From Actinokineospora alba (GTDB taxonomy: Bacteria > Actinomycetota > Actinomycetes > Mycobacteriales > Pseudonocardiaceae), in contig NZ_SNXU01000001.1 of the NCBI RefSeq assembly GCF_004362515.1, positions 7,192,001 through 7,256,000 on the forward strand: DNA of 64,000 nt, given 5' to 3'. The notes below the pieces were generated by a model. It was not told the origin of the DNA, searched no databases, and was given only the letters and a program-made list of their open reading frames with translations. The translations under genes and the position numbers were made by a program. Of this stretch, positions 27,822-35,337 are shown piece after piece (position 1 is the stretch's first letter; the number at the start of each line of letters is the position of its first letter).

Positions 27822-28019
27822 GAGCAAGGCCCACGCCGACGGAGTGAAGTCGAGCCGGCCCGCATCGGGGTTCTTGGAATCCCTGATCCCCACCGTGTCG
27901 GCGAAATCGACCTCCACGCAAGCCCCGTTGTCGCCGCTGTAGGAACTCTTGCGCCAGCGGACCTCAACGCAATCGCCGTTGTCTCCGCTGAAGCTGCTCT
28001 TACGCCACGCCGTCCCCAT
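27789..28019 (-). CDS. DUF397 protein with duplicated core motif
   Basis: The 76-residue protein carries WRKSSFSGDNGDCVEV and, immediately after, WRKSSYSGDNGACVEV, so the DUF397 core is present twice in tandem (33 residues), then VGIRDSKNPDAGRLDFTP typical of the domain end. In actinomycetes DUF397 partners with XRE-DUF5753 regulators, and here ATG 28019 overlaps the XRE gene by 20 bp. It is probably the regulator's cognate small partner. Confidence 0.9.
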   Translation of the reverse strand: MGTAWRKSSFSGDNGDCVEVRWRKSSYSGDNGACVEVDFADTVGIRDSKNPDAGRLDFTPSAWALLLQEPSGEHRR

Positions 28020-28875
28020 GACTGCCCGCTCCCGGTCGGTCGTACTCACTTGCGAGGCTCGCAAGCATCGACCGTGATTGTTCCGCATGGAGCGCGACTG
28101 CGGCGAGTCCGCCGAGGACCAGCCAGTAAGTGGCGATATCCCTCGAACTCTCCAGGAACAGACTGCGATTCTGGGTTTCCAGACAGACAACGGGCTGATG
28201 GTCAGCGAACTGCATCAGGCGGAACGGGCCGCCCAATCCCGCGTGCGCGCCGATGCTGGCCGGGATAACCCGGACCTGGCAGAACGGCTGAGAGGTCATG
28301 AACAGCAGGTGGAGCATCTGCTCGTGCATCACGGCCGGGCCGCCGACCGGCAGCCGGAGCGCGTGCTCGTGGATGTAGAAGGTGAACTCTGGCGGGTTCT
28401 TTCGGCGCATCAGGATCTGCCGATCCATCCGTGCCTGCACTCGCGGCTCGATCCCGGGCTCCGGGATCAGGCCCGACTCCCGCATCATCGCCCGGGCGTA
28501 ATCCTCGGTCTGGAGCAGCCCATCGACACGGTTCAGCTCTAGCGCGAAGACGGCGGAAGCGGTGGTTTCGTGTAGCGCCAAAGTGCGCAGTTGGTCCGGT
28601 AGGCGTTCGCCGTGGTGGCGGAGGAAGGAGCCGTGCTCGTCCTCCCCACCGCACAGCGCGATGATCCGGTCCAGTTCCCTCGGCGTGACCCGGCAGTACG
28701 CCAGGTAGATCGCCGCTTCCACCTCACTGCACGAAGTCTTCCCCGACTCCACCCGCGAGATCTTCGACTCCGACCAGCCGATCGCGTGCGCCAACTCGGA
28801 AGCCTTGAGCCCCCGGAACTGACGCACCCGCCTCAACTCGTCGCCCAGTTCGCGGCTCCGCACCGTCGCATCCAT
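28000..28875 (-). CDS. XRE regulator with DUF5753 domain
   Basis: The 291-residue protein has an N-terminal XRE helix-turn-helix (ELRRVRQFRGLKASELAHAIG..SKISRVESGK, ~12-50) and a C-terminal DUF5753 domain (ELNRVDGLLQTEDYARAMM, FYIHEHALRLPVGGP). Such proteins control morphology or secondary metabolism with a DUF397 partner, which is the overlapping next gene. Confidence 0.92.
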   Translation of the reverse strand: MDATVRSRELGDELRRVRQFRGLKASELAHAIGWSESKISRVESGKTSCSEVEAAIYLAYCRVTPRELDRIIALCGGEDEHGSFLRHHGERLPDQLRTLALHETTASAVFALELNRVDGLLQTEDYARAMMRESGLIPEPGIEPRVQARMDRQILMRRKNPPEFTFYIHEHALRLPVGGPAVMHEQMLHLLFMTSQPFCQVRVIPASIGAHAGLGGPFRLMQFADHQPVVCLETQNRSLFLESSRDIATYWLVLGGLAAVALHAEQSRSMLASLASEYDRPGAGSHGDGVA

Positions 28876-28985
28876 ACGGGCACGCTAGCGGCCTCGCCCC
28901 ACGAAAACTCCCTGAAACCGCTGGTACCACCGGAAAGAATCACTGAAGCGCCGTGCTTGCATCGCGCGCAAGACATACTGCGATC

Positions 28986-29726
28986 GTGACGACCTACGAC
29001 ACCATCGGTGCCACCTACGCCACCACGCGCAAGCCCGACCCCCGCGTCGCGGCCCAGATCCACCAAGCCCTGGGCGACGCGACGACCGTGATCAACGTGG
29101 GCGCGGGAACCGGGTCGTATGAGCCGCCACAAACGGTTCTCGCGGTCGAGCCCAGTTCGGTGATGATCGCCCAGCGCCCGCCGGGTTCGGCTCCCGTGCT
29201 GCAAGCCTGCGCCGAGTCCATCCCGCTCGCCGACGACTCGGCGGACGCGGCGATGGCGCTGCTGACCGTGCACCACTGGACCGACCTGGCCGCCGGGATC
29301 GCCGAACTGCGCCGCGTCGCCCGCGAGCGGGTCGTCATCCTCACGTGGGACCAGACCGTCACCCGCGCGTTCTGGCTGCTCGACGAGTACCTGCCCGAGG
29401 CGATCCCGCTGGACGACGCCCGCGCGGTGCCGATTGATCGGCTGGTGACCATGCTCGGCGGCGCCCGCGTGGAAACGGTTCCGGTCCCCCATGACTGCAC
29501 CGACGGCTTCGGTGCCGCCTACTGGCGCAGGCCCGAGGCGTACCTCGACCCGGTGGTGCGGGCCGGGATGTCCATGCTGGCCCAGACCGGCGAACCCGCC
29601 CTCCAGCCCGGCCTGGCCCGCCTGGCCGACGACCTCGCCACCGGCCGCTGGCACGACAACCACGCCGACCTGCTCGCCCTGGACACCCTCGATGCCGGCT
29701 ACCGCCTGCTCATCGCGGACCTCTGA
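28986..29726 (+). CDS. Class I SAM-dependent methyltransferase
   Basis: The 246-residue protein starts at GTG 28986 (MTTYDTIGATYATTRKPDPR). Motif I is VINVGAGTGSYE, followed by AVEPSSVMIAQR and the motif LTVHHWTDLAAGIAELRRVARE, as in UbiE/Methyltransf_11 enzymes. Substrate unknown. It is divergent from the XRE-DUF5753 gene; the short gap holds TTGC...GCAA, a possible operator. Confidence 0.88.
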   Translation: MTTYDTIGATYATTRKPDPRVAAQIHQALGDATTVINVGAGTGSYEPPQTVLAVEPSSVMIAQRPPGSAPVLQACAESIPLADDSADAAMALLTVHHWTDLAAGIAELRRVARERVVILTWDQTVTRAFWLLDEYLPEAIPLDDARAVPIDRLVTMLGGARVETVPVPHDCTDGFGAAYWRRPEAYLDPVVRAGMSMLAQTGEPALQPGLARLADDLATGRWHDNHADLLALDTLDAGYRLLIADL

Positions 29727-29788
29727 GTCGCGCAAACCCATGAATCGTTCACTGCCCAAGCCGATCACGGGTCGCTAGCGTGCTCACC

Positions 29789-30331
29789 ATGGCGCACATC
29801 GACCTTGGCATCGACGAGTCCCAGTTCCCCGGCATCACCGGGCCCATGCGGTTTCGGCCCGAGACCGGCAAGCCGCTCATGGAGTTGGCCGAAGTCCTGT
29901 TGCGTGGACCGCATTCGCTGACCGCGGGCGAACGCGAGCTGATCGCGGCGTACGTCTCCGGGCTCAACGAGTGCAACTTCTGCTGCAACTCGCACTCCGC
30001 GTTCGCCGCCGCCCAGCTCGACGAGGGAATGGCGCTCGTCGACCAGGTTCGGGCGAACCTCGATGAGGCGCCGGTGTCGGAGAAGCTGCGCGCTCTGCTG
30101 CGGATCGCCGGTGCCGTGCAGGAGACCGGCCGCAAGGTCACGTCCGAGCTTGTCGAGGCGGCGAGGACCGAGGGTGCGACCGACGTCGAGATCCACGACA
30201 CGGTGCTGATCGCGGCGGCTTTCTGCATGTACAACCGCTACGTCGACGGCCTCGCCACCCTGACGCCCACCGACCCCGAGCTGTACGCCCAGTCGGCTCA
30301 GCGGATCGTCGAGCACGGCTACATGAGCTGA
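29789..30331 (+). CDS. Carboxymuconolactone decarboxylase/AhpD-like peroxidase
   Basis: The 180-residue all-helical protein has the CMD active motif ECNFCCNSH (Glu-x-x-x-Cys-x-x-x-His with an adjacent Cys pair) as in AhpD-type alkylhydroperoxidases. ATG 29789 (MAHIDLG) is preferred over the GTG at 29780. Its end overlaps the convergent MFS gene by 13 bp. Confidence 0.88.
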   Translation: MAHIDLGIDESQFPGITGPMRFRPETGKPLMELAEVLLRGPHSLTAGERELIAAYVSGLNECNFCCNSHSAFAAAQLDEGMALVDQVRANLDEAPVSEKLRALLRIAGAVQETGRKVTSELVEAARTEGATDVEIHDTVLIAAAFCMYNRYVDGLATLTPTDPELYAQSAQRIVEHGYMS

Positions 30332-31731
30332 CCCCGCCGGTCGCGGAGGAAGGCAGCCACCAGCAGTCCGGTCAGCACACACAGGCCCGCGTTGACGAAG
30401 ATCGCCGTGCTCACACCGTCCAGCACGGCCGCGGGGCTGTCGTCGCCGTGGGCGCGGGCGGTCACGATCGCGCTCATGATCGGGATGCCCATGGTGATGC
30501 CGACCTGTTGGCTCATCGTGGCCAGACCGGTCGCGAGGCCCTGTTCGCCGTCCGGCAGGCCGGAGGTGGCGGTCACCATGAAGCCGACAATCGCGACCAG
30601 GTTGGCGACACCGCCGGCGAAGGTCAGCACCAGCAACGGCAGGACCCACGCCGACGTGGTCCCGAGAAAGGCGAGCGGCAGGGTCGCCGCGGCCTGCACG
30701 CCGAACGCGGTCACGATCGCGCGCTTGGTCCCGACGCGGGCGATGACCTTCGGCGCGATCACCCCGCCCACGACTGTCCCGATGCCGAGCACGGCAAAGG
30801 ACAGGCCGGTGGCGAGTGGTGTGTAGCCGAGGACTTTCTGCAGGTACAGGGTCAGCAAGAACACCAGCGACGTCTCGGTGACGAACGCCAGCAGACCGGC
30901 CAGGTTGCCCCACGCGACGGTGCCGCGACGCAGGATGGCCACCGGCACCAGCGGCTCCGCCACACGCTGCTCCACCAGCCAGAACAGGCCGAGCAGCACC
31001 ACGCCCACGGCCAGCGCGCCGAACGCGCGCGGGTCGCTCCACGAGCGCTCGCCCGCGGTGGTCAGGCCGAACACGATCGCCAGCAGACCGAGTGTCACGG
31101 TGACCGCACCCGGAACGTCGAGCCGGGCCCGCCGCTCGGGCTTGCTCTCCGCCAACACCGTGGGCGCGGCGATCAGGACGAAGGCCGCCACCGGGATGTT
31201 GATGAAGAACGCCCAGCGCCAGCTCAGCAGGTCGGTCAGGAGGCCACCGAGGATGGCGCCGGTGGTGAACCCGGCCGCCATCAGCGCGCCGTTGAGTCCG
31301 AGTGCCTTGTCCCGCAACGATCCTTCGGGGAAGGACGTGGTGAGCAGCGACAGGGCGGCCGGGGTGACGGCGGCCGTCGCCAGCCCTTGGGCAACGCGGG
31401 CGGTGAGCAGCAACGCGGGGGTGGTGGCGAGGCCGCCGATCAGGGAGGCCACGCCGAGCAAAGCCATACCTGCCAGGAAAAGCCGCCGCCTGCCGAAGAG
31501 GTCGGCCACGCGGCCGAACAACAGGGTGAAGCCCGCAGCGCACAGGGCAAAGGCGGTGGCGATCCACTGCAGGTTCTCCAGGGAGAACCCGACCTCCGCG
31601 CCGATCACCGGGAGCGCGACGTTGAGGATCGAGAAGTCGACGGCGAGGGTGAAGCTCGCGGTGAGCAGGAGAATGAGCGTCAGCCGTTGGCGCGAGGTCA
31701 TGAGCGCGGGCGCAGTGTCCACAATGGACAT
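30319..31731 (-). CDS. DHA2-type MFS drug exporter (14 helices)
   Basis: The 470-residue protein has the 14-helix EmrB/QacA layout with motif A GRVADLFGRRR, motif C-like GAILGGLLTDLLSWRW, and LDFSILNVALP-type motif D1 (AVDFSILNVALPVIG). It would export drugs in exchange for protons. AAAGGAAA precedes ATG 31731. The XRE gene immediately upstream is its probable local regulator. Confidence 0.92.
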   Translation of the reverse strand: MSIVDTAPALMTSRQRLTLILLLTASFTLAVDFSILNVALPVIGAEVGFSLENLQWIATAFALCAAGFTLLFGRVADLFGRRRLFLAGMALLGVASLIGGLATTPALLLTARVAQGLATAAVTPAALSLLTTSFPEGSLRDKALGLNGALMAAGFTTGAILGGLLTDLLSWRWAFFINIPVAAFVLIAAPTVLAESKPERRARLDVPGAVTVTLGLLAIVFGLTTAGERSWSDPRAFGALAVGVVLLGLFWLVEQRVAEPLVPVAILRRGTVAWGNLAGLLAFVTETSLVFLLTLYLQKVLGYTPLATGLSFAVLGIGTVVGGVIAPKVIARVGTKRAIVTAFGVQAAATLPLAFLGTTSAWVLPLLVLTFAGGVANLVAIVGFMVTATSGLPDGEQGLATGLATMSQQVGITMGIPIMSAIVTARAHGDDSPAAVLDGVSTAIFVNAGLCVLTGLLVAAFLRDRRGQLM

Positions 31732-31802
31732 CGTGGTTTCCTTTCAACGAGAGGAAACCAGCATCACCTCACGGCTTTCCAGTAACCAGCCCTCTGCTCT
31801 GC

Positions 31803-32651
31803 CTACCCCTGAGAGTGCCAGGCCGGCCGCCCCAACAGCCGAAACGCCGCCGCCGACCCGCTCCCCGGCTCGGCGCTGTACATCAGCACCCGGTGCGCGG
31901 AGTCGTCCGGAAGTTGGAAGACCTCGAACTGGAGGTCCATCCGCCCGACGGTCGGGTGGGCGAAGACCTTGGTGCCGGACGTGCAGTTGAGCACCGGGTG
32001 CCGCGACCAGAGTGCGGAGAACCGGGTGCTCTTCATGGAAAGCTCACCGATCAGTTCGGCCAGGTGGCGGTCGTCGGGATGGCGGCCGGCGACCAGGCGC
32101 AGCGACGCCACCGAGCGTTTGGTCTCCTCTTCCCAGTGCGGGAACAGCTCGCGGGTGTGCGGGTCGAGGAAGAGCATCCGGGTCAGGTTCGGCCGGGTGT
32201 CCACCGAAGCGGGACTCTCCAGGGCGTAGTGGCTTGCCAGCAGCTCATGCCCCAGCGCGTTCCAGGCCAGCACATCACTACACCGATCCATCGCGACGGC
32301 CGCGACCCCGTCCATCGCGGCGATCAACTGCACGACACCCGACCGAGCCGCCTCCGGCCGCACCGCGCGCCGCTTGCGCCGAGTGGGGCGCGCGACATCG
32401 CGGAGGTGCGCGGTCTCGTCGTCGTCAAGCCGCAGCGCGCGGGCGATGGCGTCGAGCACGTCGTCGGAGGCGTTCTGGCTCTGCCCCTGCTCAAGGCGGG
32501 TGTAGTAGGTGATGCTGACGCCGGCCAACTGCGCCAACTCCTCGCGCCGCAACCCGGGCACCCGGCGTGCGCCGAACGAGGTCAGGCCGACGTCGGCGGG
32601 AGTCAGCCGGGCTCGGCGGGTGCGGAGGAAGTCACCCAGTTCGGTGCTCAT
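31803..32651 (-). CDS. XRE regulator with MmyB-like ligand-binding domain
   Basis: The 282-residue protein has an XRE helix-turn-helix (VPGLRREELAQLAGVSITYYTRLEQG, ~31-57) and a C-terminal MmyB-type domain (DVLAWNALGHELLASHYA; PHTRELFPHWEEETKRSVASLRL) that in relatives binds fatty acids. It is 71 bp upstream of the MFS exporter on the same strand and likely controls it. Confidence 0.9.
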   Translation of the reverse strand: MSTELGDFLRTRRARLTPADVGLTSFGARRVPGLRREELAQLAGVSITYYTRLEQGQSQNASDDVLDAIARALRLDDDETAHLRDVARPTRRKRRAVRPEAARSGVVQLIAAMDGVAAVAMDRCSDVLAWNALGHELLASHYALESPASVDTRPNLTRMLFLDPHTRELFPHWEEETKRSVASLRLVAGRHPDDRHLAELIGELSMKSTRFSALWSRHPVLNCTSGTKVFAHPTVGRMDLQFEVFQLPDDSAHRVLMYSAEPGSGSAAAFRLLGRPAWHSQG

Positions 32652-32708
32652 GGGCCCAGTATCCCGGCCGTTCGGGCACTGAGCCTGCCCCTGTCAGTGC
32701 CACCCCGC

Positions 32709-33146
32709 TCAGGGAGCCAGTTCGAGGGCCTTGCGCATGGTTTCCCGGGCCCGGCCGCGGTCGCCCGCGACGTCGTAGGCCACCGCCAACCGGTACCAAC
32801 AGCGCCAGTCGTCCGGGGAGGCCTCGACCTCCGCGCGGCGTTCCTCGAACCAGGCGTCCGCCGCGGCGCGGTCTACGCGGCCTGACGGCATGCGTGGCAG
32901 GTCCGAGGTGTCCGGGAGGCCGTCCTCGGCCTGCAAACGCTTGCCCAGCTCCGACGTGCGCATCCCGAACCGGATCGTCGACCACGCCACCCACGCGCCC
33001 ACGATCGGCAGCAGTAGGACGCCGACGCCGAAGGCCACGGCCAGCGGTGAGCCGTCGCGGAACAGGGCGACTGCCCGGCCGCCGAGCAGGACGAAGTACA
33101 GGACCAGGACGGCGGTCAGGATCAGCGAAACCGTGCGCGCGGACAC
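32709..33146 (-). CDS. Membrane-anchored TPR-like protein
   Basis: The 145-residue protein begins with two hydrophobic segments (LILTAVLVLYFVLLGG and VAFGVGVLLLPIVGAWVAW) and ends with a helical half-TPR (DDWRCWYRLAVAYDVAGDRGRARETMRKALEL). GTG 33146 lies 2 bp after the dapB stop, closing the pnp-M16-dapB operon. Function unknown. Confidence 0.85.
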   Translation of the reverse strand: MSARTVSLILTAVLVLYFVLLGGRAVALFRDGSPLAVAFGVGVLLLPIVGAWVAWSTIRFGMRTSELGKRLQAEDGLPDTSDLPRMPSGRVDRAAADAWFEERRAEVEASPDDWRCWYRLAVAYDVAGDRGRARETMRKALELAP

Positions 33147-33148
33147 GG

Positions 33149-33940
33149 CTAGAGGTCGAGCAGGTTCTCGAGGCCCACGACGAGACCCGAGTGGTCGAGG
33201 ATGGCCCGCACGCCGTGCAGCACGCCCGGCATGAAGGACTTGCGGTCGAGCGAGTCGTGCCGGATGGTCAGCGTCTCGCCTTCGCCGCCGAAGAGGACTT
33301 CCTGGTGGGCGACAAGGCCGCCGAGGCGCACGGAGTGCACGCGGATGTCGTCGACCATGGCGCCGCGGGCGCCGTCCGGGTCGTGCGTGGTGGCGTCCGG
33401 GATCGCCTTCATGCCCGCCGCCTCGCGGGCCTGCGCGACCAGGCGGGCGGTGTGCGCGGCCGTACCGGAAGGGGCGTCGGCCTTGCGGTTGTGGTGCAGT
33501 TCGATGATCTCGACGGTGTCGTAGTACTTCGCGGCGAGCTGGGCGAAGCGCATCGACAACACCGCACCGAGGGCGAAGTTCGGGGCGAGGAGCACGCCGA
33601 GTTCCGGCTTGGGCTCCAGCCACTGCCTGACCGTGGCGATCTTCTCGTCGCCGAAGCCGCTGGTGCCGACGACGGCGCGGATGTCCTGGTCGATGCAGAA
33701 CCGCAGGTTGTCCATCACCACGTCGGGGTGGGTGAAGTCGACGACGACCTCGGCGCCCGCGTCGGCGATGTCGAACATCCAGTCGCCGGTGTCGACCATG
33801 GCGACGACTTCCATGTCACCGGCCGCTTCCACGGCCCGGCACACTTCAGCACCCATCCTGCCGCGCGCACCAAGCACGCCAACGCGGATCGGGTTGTCCT
33901 CCGTCCTCGCGGACTGAGCGGAGTCGGCAGTGCTGCTCAC
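33149..33940 (-). CDS. dapB: 4-hydroxy-tetrahydrodipicolinate reductase
   Basis: Second step of the diaminopimelate branch, reducing the DapA product with NAD(P)H. The 263-residue protein has the nucleotide motif VGVLGARGRMG, VGTSGF, and the substrate site ELHHNRKADAPSGTA. GTG 33940 overlaps the M16 peptidase stop (GTGA). The chromosomal partner dapA lies 18 kb away, the far side of an accessory island. Confidence 0.96.
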   Translation of the reverse strand: MSSTADSAQSARTEDNPIRVGVLGARGRMGAEVCRAVEAAGDMEVVAMVDTGDWMFDIADAGAEVVVDFTHPDVVMDNLRFCIDQDIRAVVGTSGFGDEKIATVRQWLEPKPELGVLLAPNFALGAVLSMRFAQLAAKYYDTVEIIELHHNRKADAPSGTAAHTARLVAQAREAAGMKAIPDATTHDPDGARGAMVDDIRVHSVRLGGLVAHQEVLFGGEGETLTIRHDSLDRKSFMPGVLHGVRAILDHSGLVVGLENLLDL

Positions 33941-35337
33941 TTGTTCACCTCGTGCAACTCGACGGGAACGTCGTCGGCGTGATCGTAAGGGCCGACCACA
34001 GCCGCGGCGAGCGGCCGGGTCAGCAGTTCGCGGGCGAGCTTCGCCACGTCCTCGGCGGTGACCGCCGCGATGCGGTCCAGGGTCTGCTCGACCGACAGGT
34101 AGTCGGCGTACGCCAACTCGCCCTTGCCGATGCGCGACATGCGCGAGCTGGTGTCTTCCAAGCCCAGGACCATGCCGCCGCGGAGCTGCCCCTTGCCGCG
34201 GGCGACTTCCTCGTCGGTGAACCCGTCCTTGGCGACCTGGCCGAGCACGTCGCGGATGACGTTGGCGACCTCGCCGAGCCGCTCGGGCTGGCATCCCGTG
34301 TAGACGGACAGGTGGCCGGTGTCGGCATAGGACGCCACCGACGAGTACACCTGGTACGCCAGCCCGCGCCGCTCCCGGACTTCCTGGAACAGCCGCGAAC
34401 TCATGCCGCCACCCAGCGCCGCGTTGAGCACGCTGAGGGTGAAGCGGCGGTCGTCGTGGCGGTCGATCGCGCGCACGCCGAGCATCATGTGAACCTGCTC
34501 GGTGTCGTCGGTGTGCAGCACCAGCCGCGACGAGTTGCCGATGCGGGCGCGGCCCGTGCGCGGGGCGACCGGCGACTTGTCGCCGGTCAGCCGCTCACGC
34601 AAAGCCTTGCGCACCAAGGAAAGCACCTGGGTGTGGGTGACGTTGCCCGCGACCGCGAGCACCATCTTCGGCATCGTGTAGCGACGCCGGTAGAACCCGT
34701 TGAGCGCCGAGCGGGTCATCCCCGTGATCGACTGCTCTGACCCCAGCACCGGCCGCCCCAGCGGGTGGTCGGCGAGCAGGGCGCTGCAGAACGCGTCGTG
34801 CAGCAGGTCTTCCGGGTCGTCGTCGCGCATGGCGATCTCTTCGAGGACGACGCCCCGTTCGGTCTCCACGTCCGCCTCGGTGCACAACGCGTCGAAGACG
34901 ACGTCGGACACCAGGTCCATGGCCAGCGGCAGGTCCTCGTCGAGGACGTGCGCGTAGTAGCAGGTGTGCTCTTTCGCGGTGAACGCGTTGAGCTCGCCGC
35001 CGACGGCGTCGATCTCCTCGGCGATCTGCGCGGCCGTGCGCTTCGCGGTTCCCTTGAACAGCAAGTGTTCCAGGTAGTGCGCGGCACCGGCGACAGCGTT
35101 CGGCTCGTCGCGCGAGCCGACCTGCACCCAGATGCCGACCGACGCGCTGCGCAGACCGGGCACCCGCTCGGTGATCACCCGCAGGCCGCCGGGCAGCAGC
35201 GTGCGCTTGACCTCGGCGTCGGGGGTGTTCTCCAGGGTGACCGTGCTGCCGGGCTTCTGCAGGTGGCCTTGGACCTTTGCGGAACGGCCGCGAGCGCTCA
35301 GAAGAGCACTCGCGGCCGCCGTGGAGCCTTTACTCAC
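33937..35337 (-). CDS. M16 family zinc peptidase
   Basis: The 466-residue pitrilysin-type peptidase has the inverted zinc motif HxxEH (His87-YL-Glu90-His91, in AHYLEHLLFKGT) and the family pattern GGELNAFTAKEHTCYY. A second half without zinc site completes one M16 unit. It stands between pnp and dapB as in most actinobacteria, with 4-bp overlaps on both sides. Processing substrate unknown. Confidence 0.95.
   Translation of the reverse strand: MSKGSTAAASALLSARGRSAKVQGHLQKPGSTVTLENTPDAEVKRTLLPGGLRVITERVPGLRSASVGIWVQVGSRDEPNAVAGAAHYLEHLLFKGTAKRTAAQIAEEIDAVGGELNAFTAKEHTCYYAHVLDEDLPLAMDLVSDVVFDALCTEADVETERGVVLEEIAMRDDDPEDLLHDAFCSALLADHPLGRPVLGSEQSITGMTRSALNGFYRRRYTMPKMVLAVAGNVTHTQVLSLVRKALRERLTGDKSPVAPRTGRARIGNSSRLVLHTDDTEQVHMMLGVRAIDRHDDRRFTLSVLNAALGGGMSSRLFQEVRERRGLAYQVYSSVASYADTGHLSVYTGCQPERLGEVANVIRDVLGQVAKDGFTDEEVARGKGQLRGGMVLGLEDTSSRMSRIGKGELAYADYLSVEQTLDRIAAVTAEDVAKLARELLTRPLAAAVVGPYDHADDVPVELHEVNK

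Noticed and set aside
28960..28985. TTGC-ATCGCGC-GCAA inverted repeat between XRE and methyltransferase genes
   Set aside because: Only 4-5 bp arms; too short to claim as an operator.
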